DNA of 62,282 nt, taken from Bacteroidales bacterium (GTDB taxonomy: Bacteria; Bacteroidota; Bacteroidia; Bacteroidales; UBA10428). The notes beneath the pieces were generated by a model. It worked only from the letters and a program-made list of their open reading frames with translations. It was not told the origin of the DNA and ran no database searches. Positions 30,227 to 38,579 of the stretch are shown here, one piece after another (within the stretch, counting starts at the first letter, position 1; the number at the start of each line of letters is the position of its first letter). Location: the NCBI GenBank assembly GCA_016938235.1, contig JAFGVA010000103.1, positions 1-62,282 of the forward strand, read 5' to 3'. The position numbers and the translations under genes were made by a program.

Positions 30227-30290
30227 GCCAGCTTGTACGACATAAAACAGTTCGGTTTAAGTGGTTATGCGAGGTCAAAGGGTAAAGATT
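30227..30290. repeat. Imperfect intergenic repeat element, copy C (partial)
   Basis: Third, shorter copy, downstream of the AraC gene. ACGACATAAAACAGTT and TAAGTGGTTATGCGAGG (30258-30274) align with copies B and A; the right half with AACGTTTCATA is missing. It closes the accessory segment just before a small minus-strand gene. Confidence 0.5.
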
Positions 30291-30297
30291 AATAGCA

Positions 30298-30489
30298 TCA
30301 AATTGCAATAAATTCGAAGATATCTTTAATTATTTCAGGATGTCTTCGGCCATACGTTTTTTTAAGCCATTGGTGAAGCTCAATAATTTCATACGATTTT
30401 AACCAGCGGAATGATTTTACAATCTCTTTTCTGAAAAGATTTTTGTCGTATGAAACTCTCTGAAGGATAATTTTATGATGTTCTAACAT
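30298..30489 (-). CDS. Small conserved protein, paralogue of 36952-37146
   Basis: 63 residues. I recognise no named family, but the protein is clearly related to the 64-residue product at 36952-37146: both share MLEH, then S-Y...LF-KEI-KS..WL, then E...L..WL, and PEI near the end, about 25 identical positions. Mostly helical, amphipathic, no signal peptide. Two diverged copies 6.5 kb apart support that it is a real gene. It lies downstream of the TPR protein gene on the same strand. Function unknown. Confidence 0.65.
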   Translation of the reverse strand: MLEHHKIILQRVSYDKNLFRKEIVKSFRWLKSYEIIELHQWLKKTYGRRHPEIIKDIFEFIAI

Positions 30490-30636
30490 GGTGGATTTAT
30501 TTTTGATGGTTTAGATAAATTTATAGATAAACAATATCAATTCAAATGCTAAACAAGGTGATATTCATCACCATAAATTCAGAAAAAACTGTAATTACCT
30601 GTTAATCAAAATGGTGTCTCCGAATAAAAAAATGAA

Positions 30637-32853
30637 TCATGACATCATGATTATATAATCTGTCATAAGGGCAATTTCGAGTTCATCTAGCCCATAACTT
30701 TTTAAGTATATAGAATCCTTAATCATGGTAGCTCTGAACCAGACAAAATCTTTGCCCGATTGTTTTAAGGAGGTTCTGTAATTATCAATTGCATCCGACA
30801 AATTCCCACTTACCCAGTTACAATGTGCAAGGTTTAAATAATCAGATCGTTCACCTTCCGATTCGGCAACTTTGTTAAAGTACCGGAGTGCCTGTTCATT
30901 TTTTCCAAGCAGGAAGCTACACCAGCCAATGGGTCGTTGAACCTTTGCAAGATCAGGTTTCAAATATTCTACTTTAAAATAGTATTTCAGAGCAGTATTA
31001 TAATCTTCCTTTTCAATATGCAATTGTCCTAAATGAGCCTGAATTTCAAGATTATCAGGATATTCTTTTTCAACTTTTTTATAATATTCTATGGCGGCTG
31101 TATAGTTTCCGGTTTTCCTGTAGCAGTAACCAAGTTTTTTCTGAAGCCAGGGTTTTTCTGTTTCAATAATCTCGGCTTGTTTATAAAAAATAATTGCGTT
31201 ATTAAAGTCGCCTAATTGCTGGTAACAATAGCCTATTTTTTCAATTATTTCAAAACTGTTTTTTTCCGAATTTAACTTCAGAAATATTTTAAGAGCTTTT
31301 TTAAAATAATTCTTTGTAAAATAGAATTCGGCAATTTGCCTGTTGTTTTTAGTCTGGAAAATTAGCTGAAGTATTTCAGAGTCAGTAACGTTTAATTCAA
31401 GCTCAAAAACATCAGAAAAGAATTTTTTATCGGAATGTAATTTAAAAAACCGGTATAAATCCTGAATATACTGGGTAAAGATCATTTTATCGCGGGCTGA
31501 GGCATTGTGTTTATTCTCATCGTCAATTACCTCTTTCATCTGGTCAAGCTCCTGATTAAAAAACTCCAGCATCATGGTTTTTTGCATATCGGGCATAAAC
31601 CCGAGGTTAAAGCAAAACGAGTATTTATCGGAATTGCACATCACTGGTGCTTCTTCAATACCTTCAAAAAATGTTTGCCAGTTAAAATTATCGGCAACTC
31701 CCTTTACCGATTTTTTGATCTCCTGATGTTCCTTATAGAAAGGTAAAAACCAATTACTTAATTTCTCAAAAAAGCCAAAACGTTTTAGCAGTGAGAATGC
31801 CCCCATAAAAACATCACTGCCATCCATTTGCATCATCGAAAACTCTTCGAGCTTCTTATAAACATCGGGGCTTTCACTAAAGAAATTCTTCCAGTCGGGG
31901 TTTTTATCCTCCAGGTTGTCTTTGTTTAAAAGATCGTCGAGTTTAAGTTTTTCTTCAATTTCGGGGCGAAGTTTCATTACTTCCGGTATAATCTCTTTCT
32001 GAATTTTTGTTGTCACTTTTTCGGTTTCCTGGGCACGAATAAACTGAAGGGTAATTTGTTCGAACTGCCGGGCAAACTTAACAGGATCGACCACAGATTT
32101 TATCCGGTTTTTTATTTCAGGGTATAAAGAAAGCCTCGACTCGTTTACAAGCAGCAGGATGAAAATTGATATTAAAGCCCGATGCCACACCTGGGGTTCC
32201 TTAAGGTCGTATATTTTGAAAAGAATTTCAATTTTATTTGAATCGAAATGATTTAAAGCGGATAAAAATACAGCACTAACTATCAATGATTTGTCGTGCC
32301 ATGGAATATGATTGGCTTTAAAAAATTTATCGCACAATAACTTTTCACCTTCGGTATAATTTGCTGTTAACCAAAGGGTATCAAAAAGTGATTGAAGCGA
32401 GTTGGAATAAGTAGCATTCAGGTTTTCAGAATTTATTTCGGAGTTAACTTCTTTTAATAAATGTGAAAACTCCATATCGTTCGACATTTCATCGATAACA
32501 GAGGTTTTCTCCTTTTCATTCATCGAAAGAAAAGTGAGTTCACTCCTTTTTGTTTTTAAAAACCAGGTATCGCTATTGTTGAAGATAGAAGCAACAAGAT
32601 CGTCGTTGAGTTCAATAAGTTGCCTGCGTAAGTTATTGTATATTTTGTCTCTTTCGGGATCTTTAGCATAACCAAAAGAATACCTTAAAATGTTTTTATA
32701 GGTTACTTCAAGCAACTCAAGCTCGCTTATAAGGCTTCCATTGCGTGCCTGGTATGCCAGTTCCGGTATCAGATTGAAAGCTTTGCTCAGTTCGCCTGAT
32801 AGTATTGCTTTAGTAATCTGGTTTTGCTTATGTTGTATTTGTTTAAGTTCCAT
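30637..32853 (-). CDS. TPR-repeat protein, cytoplasmic
   Basis: 738 residues from ATG 32853 (MELKQIQHKQ); an ATG 19 codons earlier is open but less likely. No signal peptide. The first ~500 residues are helical with no domain I recognise and contain long charged stretches. From about residue 520 a run of tetratricopeptide repeats follows (FYFTKNYFKKALKIF, CYQQLGDFNNAIIFYKQAE, CYRKTGNYTAAIEYYKKVE, HIEKEDYNTALKYYFKVE, CSFLLGKNEQALRYFNKVA, CNWVSGNLSDAIDNYRTSL). TPRs mediate protein contacts. A perfect 8-bp-arm inverted repeat (30635-30652) spans the stop codon. Partner and role unknown. Confidence 0.85.
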   Translation of the reverse strand: MELKQIQHKQNQITKAILSGELSKAFNLIPELAYQARNGSLISELELLEVTYKNILRYSFGYAKDPERDKIYNNLRRQLIELNDDLVASIFNNSDTWFLKTKRSELTFLSMNEKEKTSVIDEMSNDMEFSHLLKEVNSEINSENLNATYSNSLQSLFDTLWLTANYTEGEKLLCDKFFKANHIPWHDKSLIVSAVFLSALNHFDSNKIEILFKIYDLKEPQVWHRALISIFILLLVNESRLSLYPEIKNRIKSVVDPVKFARQFEQITLQFIRAQETEKVTTKIQKEIIPEVMKLRPEIEEKLKLDDLLNKDNLEDKNPDWKNFFSESPDVYKKLEEFSMMQMDGSDVFMGAFSLLKRFGFFEKLSNWFLPFYKEHQEIKKSVKGVADNFNWQTFFEGIEEAPVMCNSDKYSFCFNLGFMPDMQKTMMLEFFNQELDQMKEVIDDENKHNASARDKMIFTQYIQDLYRFFKLHSDKKFFSDVFELELNVTDSEILQLIFQTKNNRQIAEFYFTKNYFKKALKIFLKLNSEKNSFEIIEKIGYCYQQLGDFNNAIIFYKQAEIIETEKPWLQKKLGYCYRKTGNYTAAIEYYKKVEKEYPDNLEIQAHLGQLHIEKEDYNTALKYYFKVEYLKPDLAKVQRPIGWCSFLLGKNEQALRYFNKVAESEGERSDYLNLAHCNWVSGNLSDAIDNYRTSLKQSGKDFVWFRATMIKDSIYLKSYGLDELEIALMTDYIIMMS

Positions 32854-33051
32854 AAATAGGCTGACAATCTGACAAATGATATCATAATAGGAAGTATTAA
32901 CATTAAACAAAGCAGATAGAATCGAAAGTTTTCAATGCATTCATTAATGTCTATCACGCTTCAATTCAGCAATATGACCTGTTTTGAATCATTAATAGTT
33001 ATAAATTTCAGAATATGTAATTCAAAAACTGTGCAAAAGGCATGAATTCTG

Positions 33052-33807
33052 TCAATGCTGCAGTGTGTGTAAATCAAGAAGCAGCCACATTAGAAAAACA
33101 CCAGCGATTAGAGATAGAATCTGAAAGAAAGAGCTTTTATTATTCACAGTTGAATTTAGCTCCGGAACAAGATCTGCGAGAGCTATATATATAAAGCCTC
33201 CTGCTGCCAGCGGAAGTATATAGTGCGATATTTCAGTATTTATTGATGGGAAGGCAAGAATTATTATTCCTCCGATAAAAGCGGAACAGGCCGATAAGAG
33301 GTTGTATAGAAGAGCTTTTTTGCGGGTATATCCGGCTTGTATTAAGACGGCGAAATCGCCAATTTCCTGGGGTAATTCATGAGCCAGTACAGCTAATGTA
33401 GCAATAATTCCGGTTGGAACATCTATTTTATAGGCAGCAGCAATTAAAATACCATCCAAAAAATTATGCATGCCATCGGCAAATAAGTTTAATGGCCCAA
33501 AAGCTTTAATATCATTGCTTTTAGAGTGATGGTGCCGTAAAATATGAAAGTATTTTTCAATAACAAAGAAAAATACAATGCTTATAATAACCAGTATGGG
33601 AGCGGTTCCATGATGGTCATGCTCTAAAGACTCCGGGATTAAATGCAGAATTGCCCCACCCAATAGAGTTCCTATTGCAAAGCTAACAAGGATATTTTGA
33701 AATTTCTTTAATGTGTTGATATTAAAAATCAGCAGAACTATTCCTGACAGGGCAATAAGACTAACAAGAAGAATGCTGAGAAGAGTATAAATCCAGATTT
33801 GTTTCAT
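33052..33807 (-). CDS. ZIP family divalent metal transporter
   Basis: 251 residues from ATG 33807; seven extra codons are open upstream. About eight membrane helices. The metal-binding helices IV and V carry the family motifs HNFLDG and HELPQEIGDF, and a histidine-rich loop (HDHHG, LRHHHSK) lies between helices in the first half. ZIP proteins bring Zn, Fe or Mn into the cytoplasm; the metal is not predictable here. Single gene, divergent from cheW. Confidence 0.93.
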   Translation of the reverse strand: MKQIWIYTLLSILLVSLIALSGIVLLIFNINTLKKFQNILVSFAIGTLLGGAILHLIPESLEHDHHGTAPILVIISIVFFFVIEKYFHILRHHHSKSNDIKAFGPLNLFADGMHNFLDGILIAAAYKIDVPTGIIATLAVLAHELPQEIGDFAVLIQAGYTRKKALLYNLLSACSAFIGGIIILAFPSINTEISHYILPLAAGGFIYIALADLVPELNSTVNNKSSFFQILSLIAGVFLMWLLLDLHTLQH

Positions 33808-34046
33808 GTAAACTAAAGTGTTCTGCAAAAATAAAATAATAATTCATAAATCTTTTCGGGGGGTGCCGTTAATAAATATTATCCGGTAATAAAATACACG
33901 AATACAGCCCATGGTATTGATAATTCGCTTTTAAAAAGAATATGCTAAAATTGAAATTGATAAACGACGGGTTAAAATATTAAAAAAGGTTGGCATGTTA
34001 TACAATATTTTGTAAATTTAATAAAAACGTTAAAACACATTTTGAT

Positions 34047-34544
34047 ATGGCAGCTCAAAAAAACAAGGAAGGTTCATACTTATCATTTAAATTAGGTGAT
34101 GAAGTTTTCGCAGTACACGTAAATGAAGTGCTGAATATTCTGGAGATGACAAAAATTACGGCTATCCCCAAAGCCCCAAAATACCTGAAAGGAGTAATAA
34201 ATCTTAGAGGGATGGTATTACCGGTTGTCGATGCCAGAATAAAGTTTAATATGGATGAACTGGGATATACTACCAACACTTGCATTATTGTAATGGATTT
34301 GGAATGGAACGAAGAACTATTACACGTTGGTTTTATAGTGGATCAGGTTCTTGAGGTACTTGAACTCGATTCTTCCCACATTGAACCGGCACCTACACTG
34401 GGAACTAGTTATAAGGCAGAGTTTATTACAGGTATGGCAAGAGTTAATGATGACTTTGTTATGCTGCTAAATATGGAAAAAATATTCTCTTTAAATGAGT
34501 TGTCAGTGCTTAAAGCTGAAAATACCGGTGCAGAAGTTTCCTAA
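34047..34544 (+). CDS. CheW-like coupling protein, solitary
   Basis: 165 residues from ATG 34047; an upstream ATG at 33990 adds 19 non-homologous residues. The CheW fold is complete: YLSFKLGDEVFAVHVNEVLNILEM, then AIPKAPKYLKGVINLRGMVLPVVDAR and GFIVDQVLEVLELDSSHIEPAP. CheW links chemoreceptors to the CheA kinase. No CheA, receptor or CheY is nearby, so it works with genes elsewhere or has another scaffold role. Single gene between a ZIP transporter (divergent) and a WYL regulator (convergent). Confidence 0.93.
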   Translation: MAAQKNKEGSYLSFKLGDEVFAVHVNEVLNILEMTKITAIPKAPKYLKGVINLRGMVLPVVDARIKFNMDELGYTTNTCIIVMDLEWNEELLHVGFIVDQVLEVLELDSSHIEPAPTLGTSYKAEFITGMARVNDDFVMLLNMEKIFSLNELSVLKAENTGAEVS

Positions 34545-34588
34545 TATCCTTTAAAATAAATTATCAGCAGGATTAGTTCTGATTAAAC

Positions 34589-35545
34589 TCATTTTAAGTA
34601 TTTCGTATTCAGACTTTTTACTATGCTGACAATTTTCTGAGTAAGCTCAAAAGATTGAATATCTTTTACCATTGTGCCCAATGTTATAAGCCAGTTTGCC
34701 ATATAATTCAAATCATTGCTTGCAAATTTCATTTCAACGGTATTGTCAGTTATTTTTTCTTCATAGAAGCCGTAATAATATCTCACCGAAGAAATATAAC
34801 CGGCAGTTTCTTTATGAAATACCACGGTTACATTGTTCAGAAACTCATTTTTAAACTGATTTTCGAAGAACTCATTTATTGAGAAAGATTGTTTTTTGGC
34901 ACAGCATTTTTCGTTAACGATTTGCAGTTCCTTTATACGATCAATTCTGAAATCCCGGTAGTCGTTTCTAAGTTTACAGAATGCTATTAAATGCCAGCTG
35001 AAGCTATAAAAATATAAGCCCAGGGGTTCAATAATCCGGGTTGTGGTTTCACTTTTAGAATTTGCGTAATATGTAATTTCCATACAGCTATCTTCAGCAA
35101 GTGCTTTCTGGATGTCCGATGTAAAATTATTCGAAAAGATTTTATCAGATTTGCTGGTTTTGTGCAGAACTTCGATCTGGTTTTCAATGCCCGATATGAA
35201 ATTTTTTTGTTGTTCCGGTAAAACCGATTTTACCTTGTCAATTGCAAGGTTAAAATGTTTTTTCACCGAAACATCGGAGAAACTATTTACCAGCTTACCG
35301 GCAACCAGCATTGCGCCGGCTTCTTCAGCTGAAAACATAATCGGTGGCAGATGAAATCCTTCAACCAGATAGTAACCTATACCAGCTTCGGCGCCTATAG
35401 GTATGCCTGCTTCGTAAAGAGCTTTCATGTCGCGATAAACGGTTCGAAGGCTAATATCAAATCGTTCAGCTATTTGTTCAGCCTTAATAATTTTCCGGGT
35501 CTGAAGTAAAATTAGTATGGCTGAAAGTCTATCGATGCGGTTCAT
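34589..35545 (-). CDS. WYL-domain transcriptional regulator (YafY-like)
   Basis: 318 residues. The N-terminal winged helix-turn-helix is clear (RLSAILILLQTRKIIKAEQIAERFDISLRTVYRDMKAL), followed by the WYL domain (~145-235, MEITYYANSKSE...IIEPLGLYFYSFSWHLIAFCKLRNDYRDFRIDRI) and a C-terminal extension. WYL domains bind nucleic acid or other ligands to tune the regulator. Such proteins act alone or in defence and DNA-damage loci; no defence gene is next to it here, so the target is unknown. Confidence 0.93.
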   Translation of the reverse strand: MNRIDRLSAILILLQTRKIIKAEQIAERFDISLRTVYRDMKALYEAGIPIGAEAGIGYYLVEGFHLPPIMFSAEEAGAMLVAGKLVNSFSDVSVKKHFNLAIDKVKSVLPEQQKNFISGIENQIEVLHKTSKSDKIFSNNFTSDIQKALAEDSCMEITYYANSKSETTTRIIEPLGLYFYSFSWHLIAFCKLRNDYRDFRIDRIKELQIVNEKCCAKKQSFSINEFFENQFKNEFLNNVTVVFHKETAGYISSVRYYYGFYEEKITDNTVEMKFASNDLNYMANWLITLGTMVKDIQSFELTQKIVSIVKSLNTKYLK

Positions 35546-35605
35546 TGGGTTCAGGCATTATTTACCTGCAAAATAATATTAAAAGCTTTATAAGGGGTAT
35601 AGTTG

Positions 35606-36184
35606 TTATTTTTTTTCTAACAAAAACCCGAGGCTTAATACTATAGAGTGTATATTCAAAAATTCATCAACAAAAGCTGTATGAGAAAGTGTTCCATGTT
35701 GATAATTGTAAGATAATTCAATAATTGTCTGAATCTCACTTTTAAGCTTAATTTTATACCCGATGCCTGCTGTTGCGTTTGTACCCCCTCGTAAGGTGTA
35801 AGATTCAAAATATTCCGGGTCTCTTTTCCATACTAATGTATAACCCGACTGTAAAGTGAAGTACCAGTTTTTATCATAACTTTTTAAAAACTCAATAGTA
35901 AAAGGTACCTGGGTTTGTTTTTTATAGGCTGTAATTCCGTATCCTATTCCTATTCCGGCTTTATCCCAGGGTTTTATGCAATAATTATGCTGAAATGCCA
36001 AACCATACATGGAAAATTGTTTTTCGAGAAACACATAGCTGCTATATACCGGTCCTCCCAGAATACGACTACACTTTTCGATTTCAAATTTGCCTGACTC
36101 AGAAGTTGCAATGAACTCCTGGCCAAACAAATTTGTCCCTATTAGCAGAAAGATTAATAAGAATTGAAAAAATAGACCCTTCAT
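35606..36184 (-). CDS. Exported protein, probable small outer-membrane beta-barrel
   Basis: 192 residues with a signal peptide (MKGLFFQFLLIFLLIGTNLFGQ). The rest is made of alternating short strands rich in Tyr/Phe and Gly (GIGIGYGITAYKK, WYFTLQSGYTLVWK, NATAGIGYKIKLKS, HSIVLSLGFLLEKK), ending in hydrophobic alternation, like an 8-strand barrel. No named family recognised. Downstream of, and on the same strand as, nothing obvious; upstream of the WYL gene by 60 bases. Confidence 0.7.
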   Translation of the reverse strand: MKGLFFQFLLIFLLIGTNLFGQEFIATSESGKFEIEKCSRILGGPVYSSYVFLEKQFSMYGLAFQHNYCIKPWDKAGIGIGYGITAYKKQTQVPFTIEFLKSYDKNWYFTLQSGYTLVWKRDPEYFESYTLRGGTNATAGIGYKIKLKSEIQTIIELSYNYQHGTLSHTAFVDEFLNIHSIVLSLGFLLEKK

Positions 36185-36728
36185 GGTTTGGTTTGAAATG
36201 CATTGGGTTATTAATAGTACGTAAAATCAGCGATCTAAGTATTTTTAATTCAACATTTTTATACTTAAAGAAAGACACTCCCGCCAATTTTTTTAATCCA
36301 ACCTCTCACACCAAATATTCAGTAACACAAAATGTTTAGCGGGAGTATCTCATGTCTAAAAACCTGTTCCTTTGAAATTTGAATTTCAAAATTTATATTC
36401 AAATCTAGAGCAGAAAGAAAGACCTGGAAAGGATTTTTCGGTAAATGAGCAAAACTTATCGGTAAGTTATAATGCAAAGAATTAAACCAATGAAAAAGTT
36501 AACATTCATTTCTCAGGCTTATAGTGTAGATAATGAGAGACTTAATAGGATGGATTTTATGAATTACAGAATTTTACCGGTATAATTTTGAGAATAACAG
36601 GTGCAACAGAATAAGTAAGTTACCAAAAAATGAGAATCTTGTTTTTACCAGGAATTCAAGTTTTACAGAGTTTTAACAGATTCTGTACTAACAGTAAATA
36701 TTAAGAAGTAAAATTTCTAAGATATCCC
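36185..36728. other. Gene-poor stretch with a short palindrome
   Basis: About 540 AT-rich bases without a convincing gene. A 31-codon ORF from ATG 36490 (MKKLTFISQAYSV...) is too short to support. A near-perfect palindrome TTTGAAATT-TG-AATTTCAAA is at 36371-36390 and could be an operator. The heptamer pair CTCCCGC/GCGGGAG, about 55 bases apart, near 36280-36346 may also pair. Confidence 0.4.
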
Positions 36729-36941
36729 TTACTTCTTTTTAGAGCAATACCAGTCTTCAAACTCATCATCAAAAATTATATGCTCACCCCAGCTCTCAAG
36801 GTAATTGTCCTTTAGTTCTACAGGAAGAAATTCTTCTTCAAGTATATTGTTAAGTCTGTTACGCACAGGTATTAAAAACCCTTCTCTCCAGGGTTCTTTT
36901 ACCGGTTTCAGACTAAAGGCGGTCAATTTTGGTTCATTCAT
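36729..36941 (-). CDS. Small hypothetical protein
   Basis: 70 residues (MNEPKLTAFSLKPVKEPWRE...EFEDWYCSKKK), acidic C-terminal half. No family recognised; no signal peptide or membrane helix. It starts 10 bases after the stop of the 64-residue gene at 36952, so the two are probably one operon; the compact two-gene layout of small proteins is also seen in toxin-antitoxin pairs, but no such family is recognised. Confidence 0.5.
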   Translation of the reverse strand: MNEPKLTAFSLKPVKEPWREGFLIPVRNRLNNILEEEFLPVELKDNYLESWGEHIIFDDEFEDWYCSKKK

Positions 36942-36951
36942 TATAAGATAG

Positions 36952-37146
36952 CTATAACGTTAACATTACTTCTTTTATTTCAGGCTTTTTACTGTTCCAG
37001 TATTTGCTAATCAACCAACTAAAAAGCATTAACATTTCTGAAACAGATAGCCATTTTGCCGATTTGATGATTTCTTTTTTAAATAATTCACTGTTATAAC
37101 TTAGCTTATCTATTATAAGCTTCTGATGTTCGAGCATAGTCTTCAT
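36952..37146 (-). CDS. Small conserved protein, paralogue of 30298-30489
   Basis: 64 residues (MKTMLEHQKLIIDKLSY...). Related along its length to the protein at 30298-30489: MLEH.K.I...SY...LF.KEI.KS..WL...E...L..WL, then PEI. The paralogue begins at the internal Met, so ATG 37137 may be the true start. Helical, no membrane segment. Followed by the 70-residue gene at 36729 with 10 bases between. Function unknown. The ~200 bases upstream show nothing recognised. Confidence 0.65.
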   Translation of the reverse strand: MKTMLEHQKLIIDKLSYNSELFKKEIIKSAKWLSVSEMLMLFSWLISKYWNSKKPEIKEVMLTL

Positions 37147-37353
37147 TTTTTTATAAAGTTTTACTCAAATCCAGAGGAACAAGGTATTTACCTTTTTACA
37201 ATAATAATGCCATCAAATCAAAGTGCCAATTTGTCACTCACATTCTGAGAAGATAATACCCTTTAGAATTTTATTGTGTACAAACGTTATAGTATGAAAT
37301 AAGCCTGAAAATAATCAAAAACTTTACGGTTAAATTTAATAAAATAAATTAAG

Positions 37354-37749
37354 CTATTTTTCAACATATACTAATTTCCCGTTTTCAAGGTTAACCTTCC
37401 TATAGAAACACGAATGCCTGTATTCGTTTTTTTCGTTTTTTGTATGACAGGCACCACCGGCAGTTTTTTCGACCTTATAAATAATACAATCCTGGTCGCA
37501 ATCAACGAGGATGTCTTGTATTTTCATCATGTTTCCCGAAGTTTCTCCTTTTTTCCAAAGTTCTTGTCTCGACCTGCTCCAAAAGGTGGCAAATCCACTC
37601 TTAATGGAAGTCTCAAGTGCTTCAGAATTCACCCAGGCAAACATTAATATTTCTCCTGAAATTGTTTCCTGAACCACTGCAGGCGCAAGTCCGTCTTTGT
37701 TAAATTGAATATCCAACCTGTTACCCGTTTCAAGATTTATATTACTCAT
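37354..37749 (-). CDS. hisI: Phosphoribosyl-AMP cyclohydrolase
   Basis: 131 residues, single-domain HisI without the HisE pyrophosphohydrolase part that is often fused in Bacteroidota. Opens the adenine ring of PR-AMP in histidine synthesis. Signatures: WSRSRQELWKKGETSGN, metal aspartates 83, 85 and 87 in DCDQD, and cysteines in GGACHT and SCFYR. All needed ligands are present. It stands apart from other his genes, at the end of a likely operon Rieske-pgeF-hisI with gaps of 30 and 23 bases. Confidence 0.95.
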   Translation of the reverse strand: MSNINLETGNRLDIQFNKDGLAPAVVQETISGEILMFAWVNSEALETSIKSGFATFWSRSRQELWKKGETSGNMMKIQDILVDCDQDCIIYKVEKTAGGACHTKNEKNEYRHSCFYRKVNLENGKLVYVEK

Positions 37750-37772
37750 TTTAATAAATTAATTCAGCAAAA

Positions 37773-38549
37773 CTAAATGATGCTGATTACTGATCCAAAT
37801 CTACCGCAATGAAAACCATCGCGCCTTGCAGAAAAAAACAATTCCGGACTTTGAAATGTACATTTGCGTAATACCTCAATATTAGCAGCTGGTACACCAT
37901 GGTTTATCAATAATTGCATATTTAGCATTTGTAAATCCACGAAAGCGTGTTCCGTATTCTGGTTTTTGAATTTCAGAAATTTATCGGCCCCAATAAATAA
38001 CCCGGATATTGCAGTTATTACATTGCTTCCGATTTCGTAAGCTTCCTGCGATATTGCCGGACCAATGCCAATTAAAATATCATCGGGTGAGGAATTGAAT
38101 CTTATGTGCATTAATTCTACAACTTTAGGAGCAATTAACTGAACTGTTCCTTTCCAGCCTGCATGAGCAGCACCAATAACTTTCTTTTGTTTGTCGAAGA
38201 ATATAACCGGCACACAATCAGCAGCTAATACTCCAATGCCAACTGTGGGTGTGTTGCATAAAAGGGCATCAGTTTCTTCAAGCTCTGAAACGCTGGTCTT
38301 CGCATCAACAATTTTAATATTAGCTGTATGACATTGGTTTGGGAAGAATAATTTTGCATTCGAAATGCCTAATAACTTTGCTACAATTTTCCTGTTTTTT
38401 ATAACATATTCGGGCTTGTCATCTACATTGAAGCTTAGGTTTAGTTCAGCATACCTGCCTTTGCTGAAACCACCAGAACGTGTGGATATAAAATGATTTA
38501 TTTCTTTAAAATTTTTTAGATGTTCAAATTGCAGGAGGTTAAAAAACAT
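37773..38549 (-). CDS. pgeF: Peptidoglycan editing factor / multicopper polyphenol oxidase family protein PgeF
   Basis: 258 residues. Laccase-domain (YfiH-like) protein; E. coli YfiH helps keep L-Ser out of peptidoglycan precursors and has purine nucleoside activity. Zinc ligands match by spacing: His74 in NQCHTANI, Cys111 in LAADCVPV and His128 in AHAGWKG. The C-terminal RRDGFHCGRFGSV is typical. Middle gene of a likely Rieske-pgeF-hisI operon. Confidence 0.93.
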   Translation of the reverse strand: MFFNLLQFEHLKNFKEINHFISTRSGGFSKGRYAELNLSFNVDDKPEYVIKNRKIVAKLLGISNAKLFFPNQCHTANIKIVDAKTSVSELEETDALLCNTPTVGIGVLAADCVPVIFFDKQKKVIGAAHAGWKGTVQLIAPKVVELMHIRFNSSPDDILIGIGPAISQEAYEIGSNVITAISGLFIGADKFLKFKNQNTEHAFVDLQMLNMQLLINHGVPAANIEVLRKCTFQSPELFFSARRDGFHCGRFGSVISII

Positions 38550-38579
38550 TTGGTTTACTTTTTTGGGGAAAGCTCAAAA

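Noticed and set aside
22521-30290. Transposon or integrative element carrying the island
   Set aside because: No transposase, integrase or relaxase lies within it; only the flanking repeats suggest mobility.
36729-37146. Toxin-antitoxin pair
   Set aside because: Two small genes in tandem, but neither matches a toxin or antitoxin family, and one has a paralogue without a partner at 30298.
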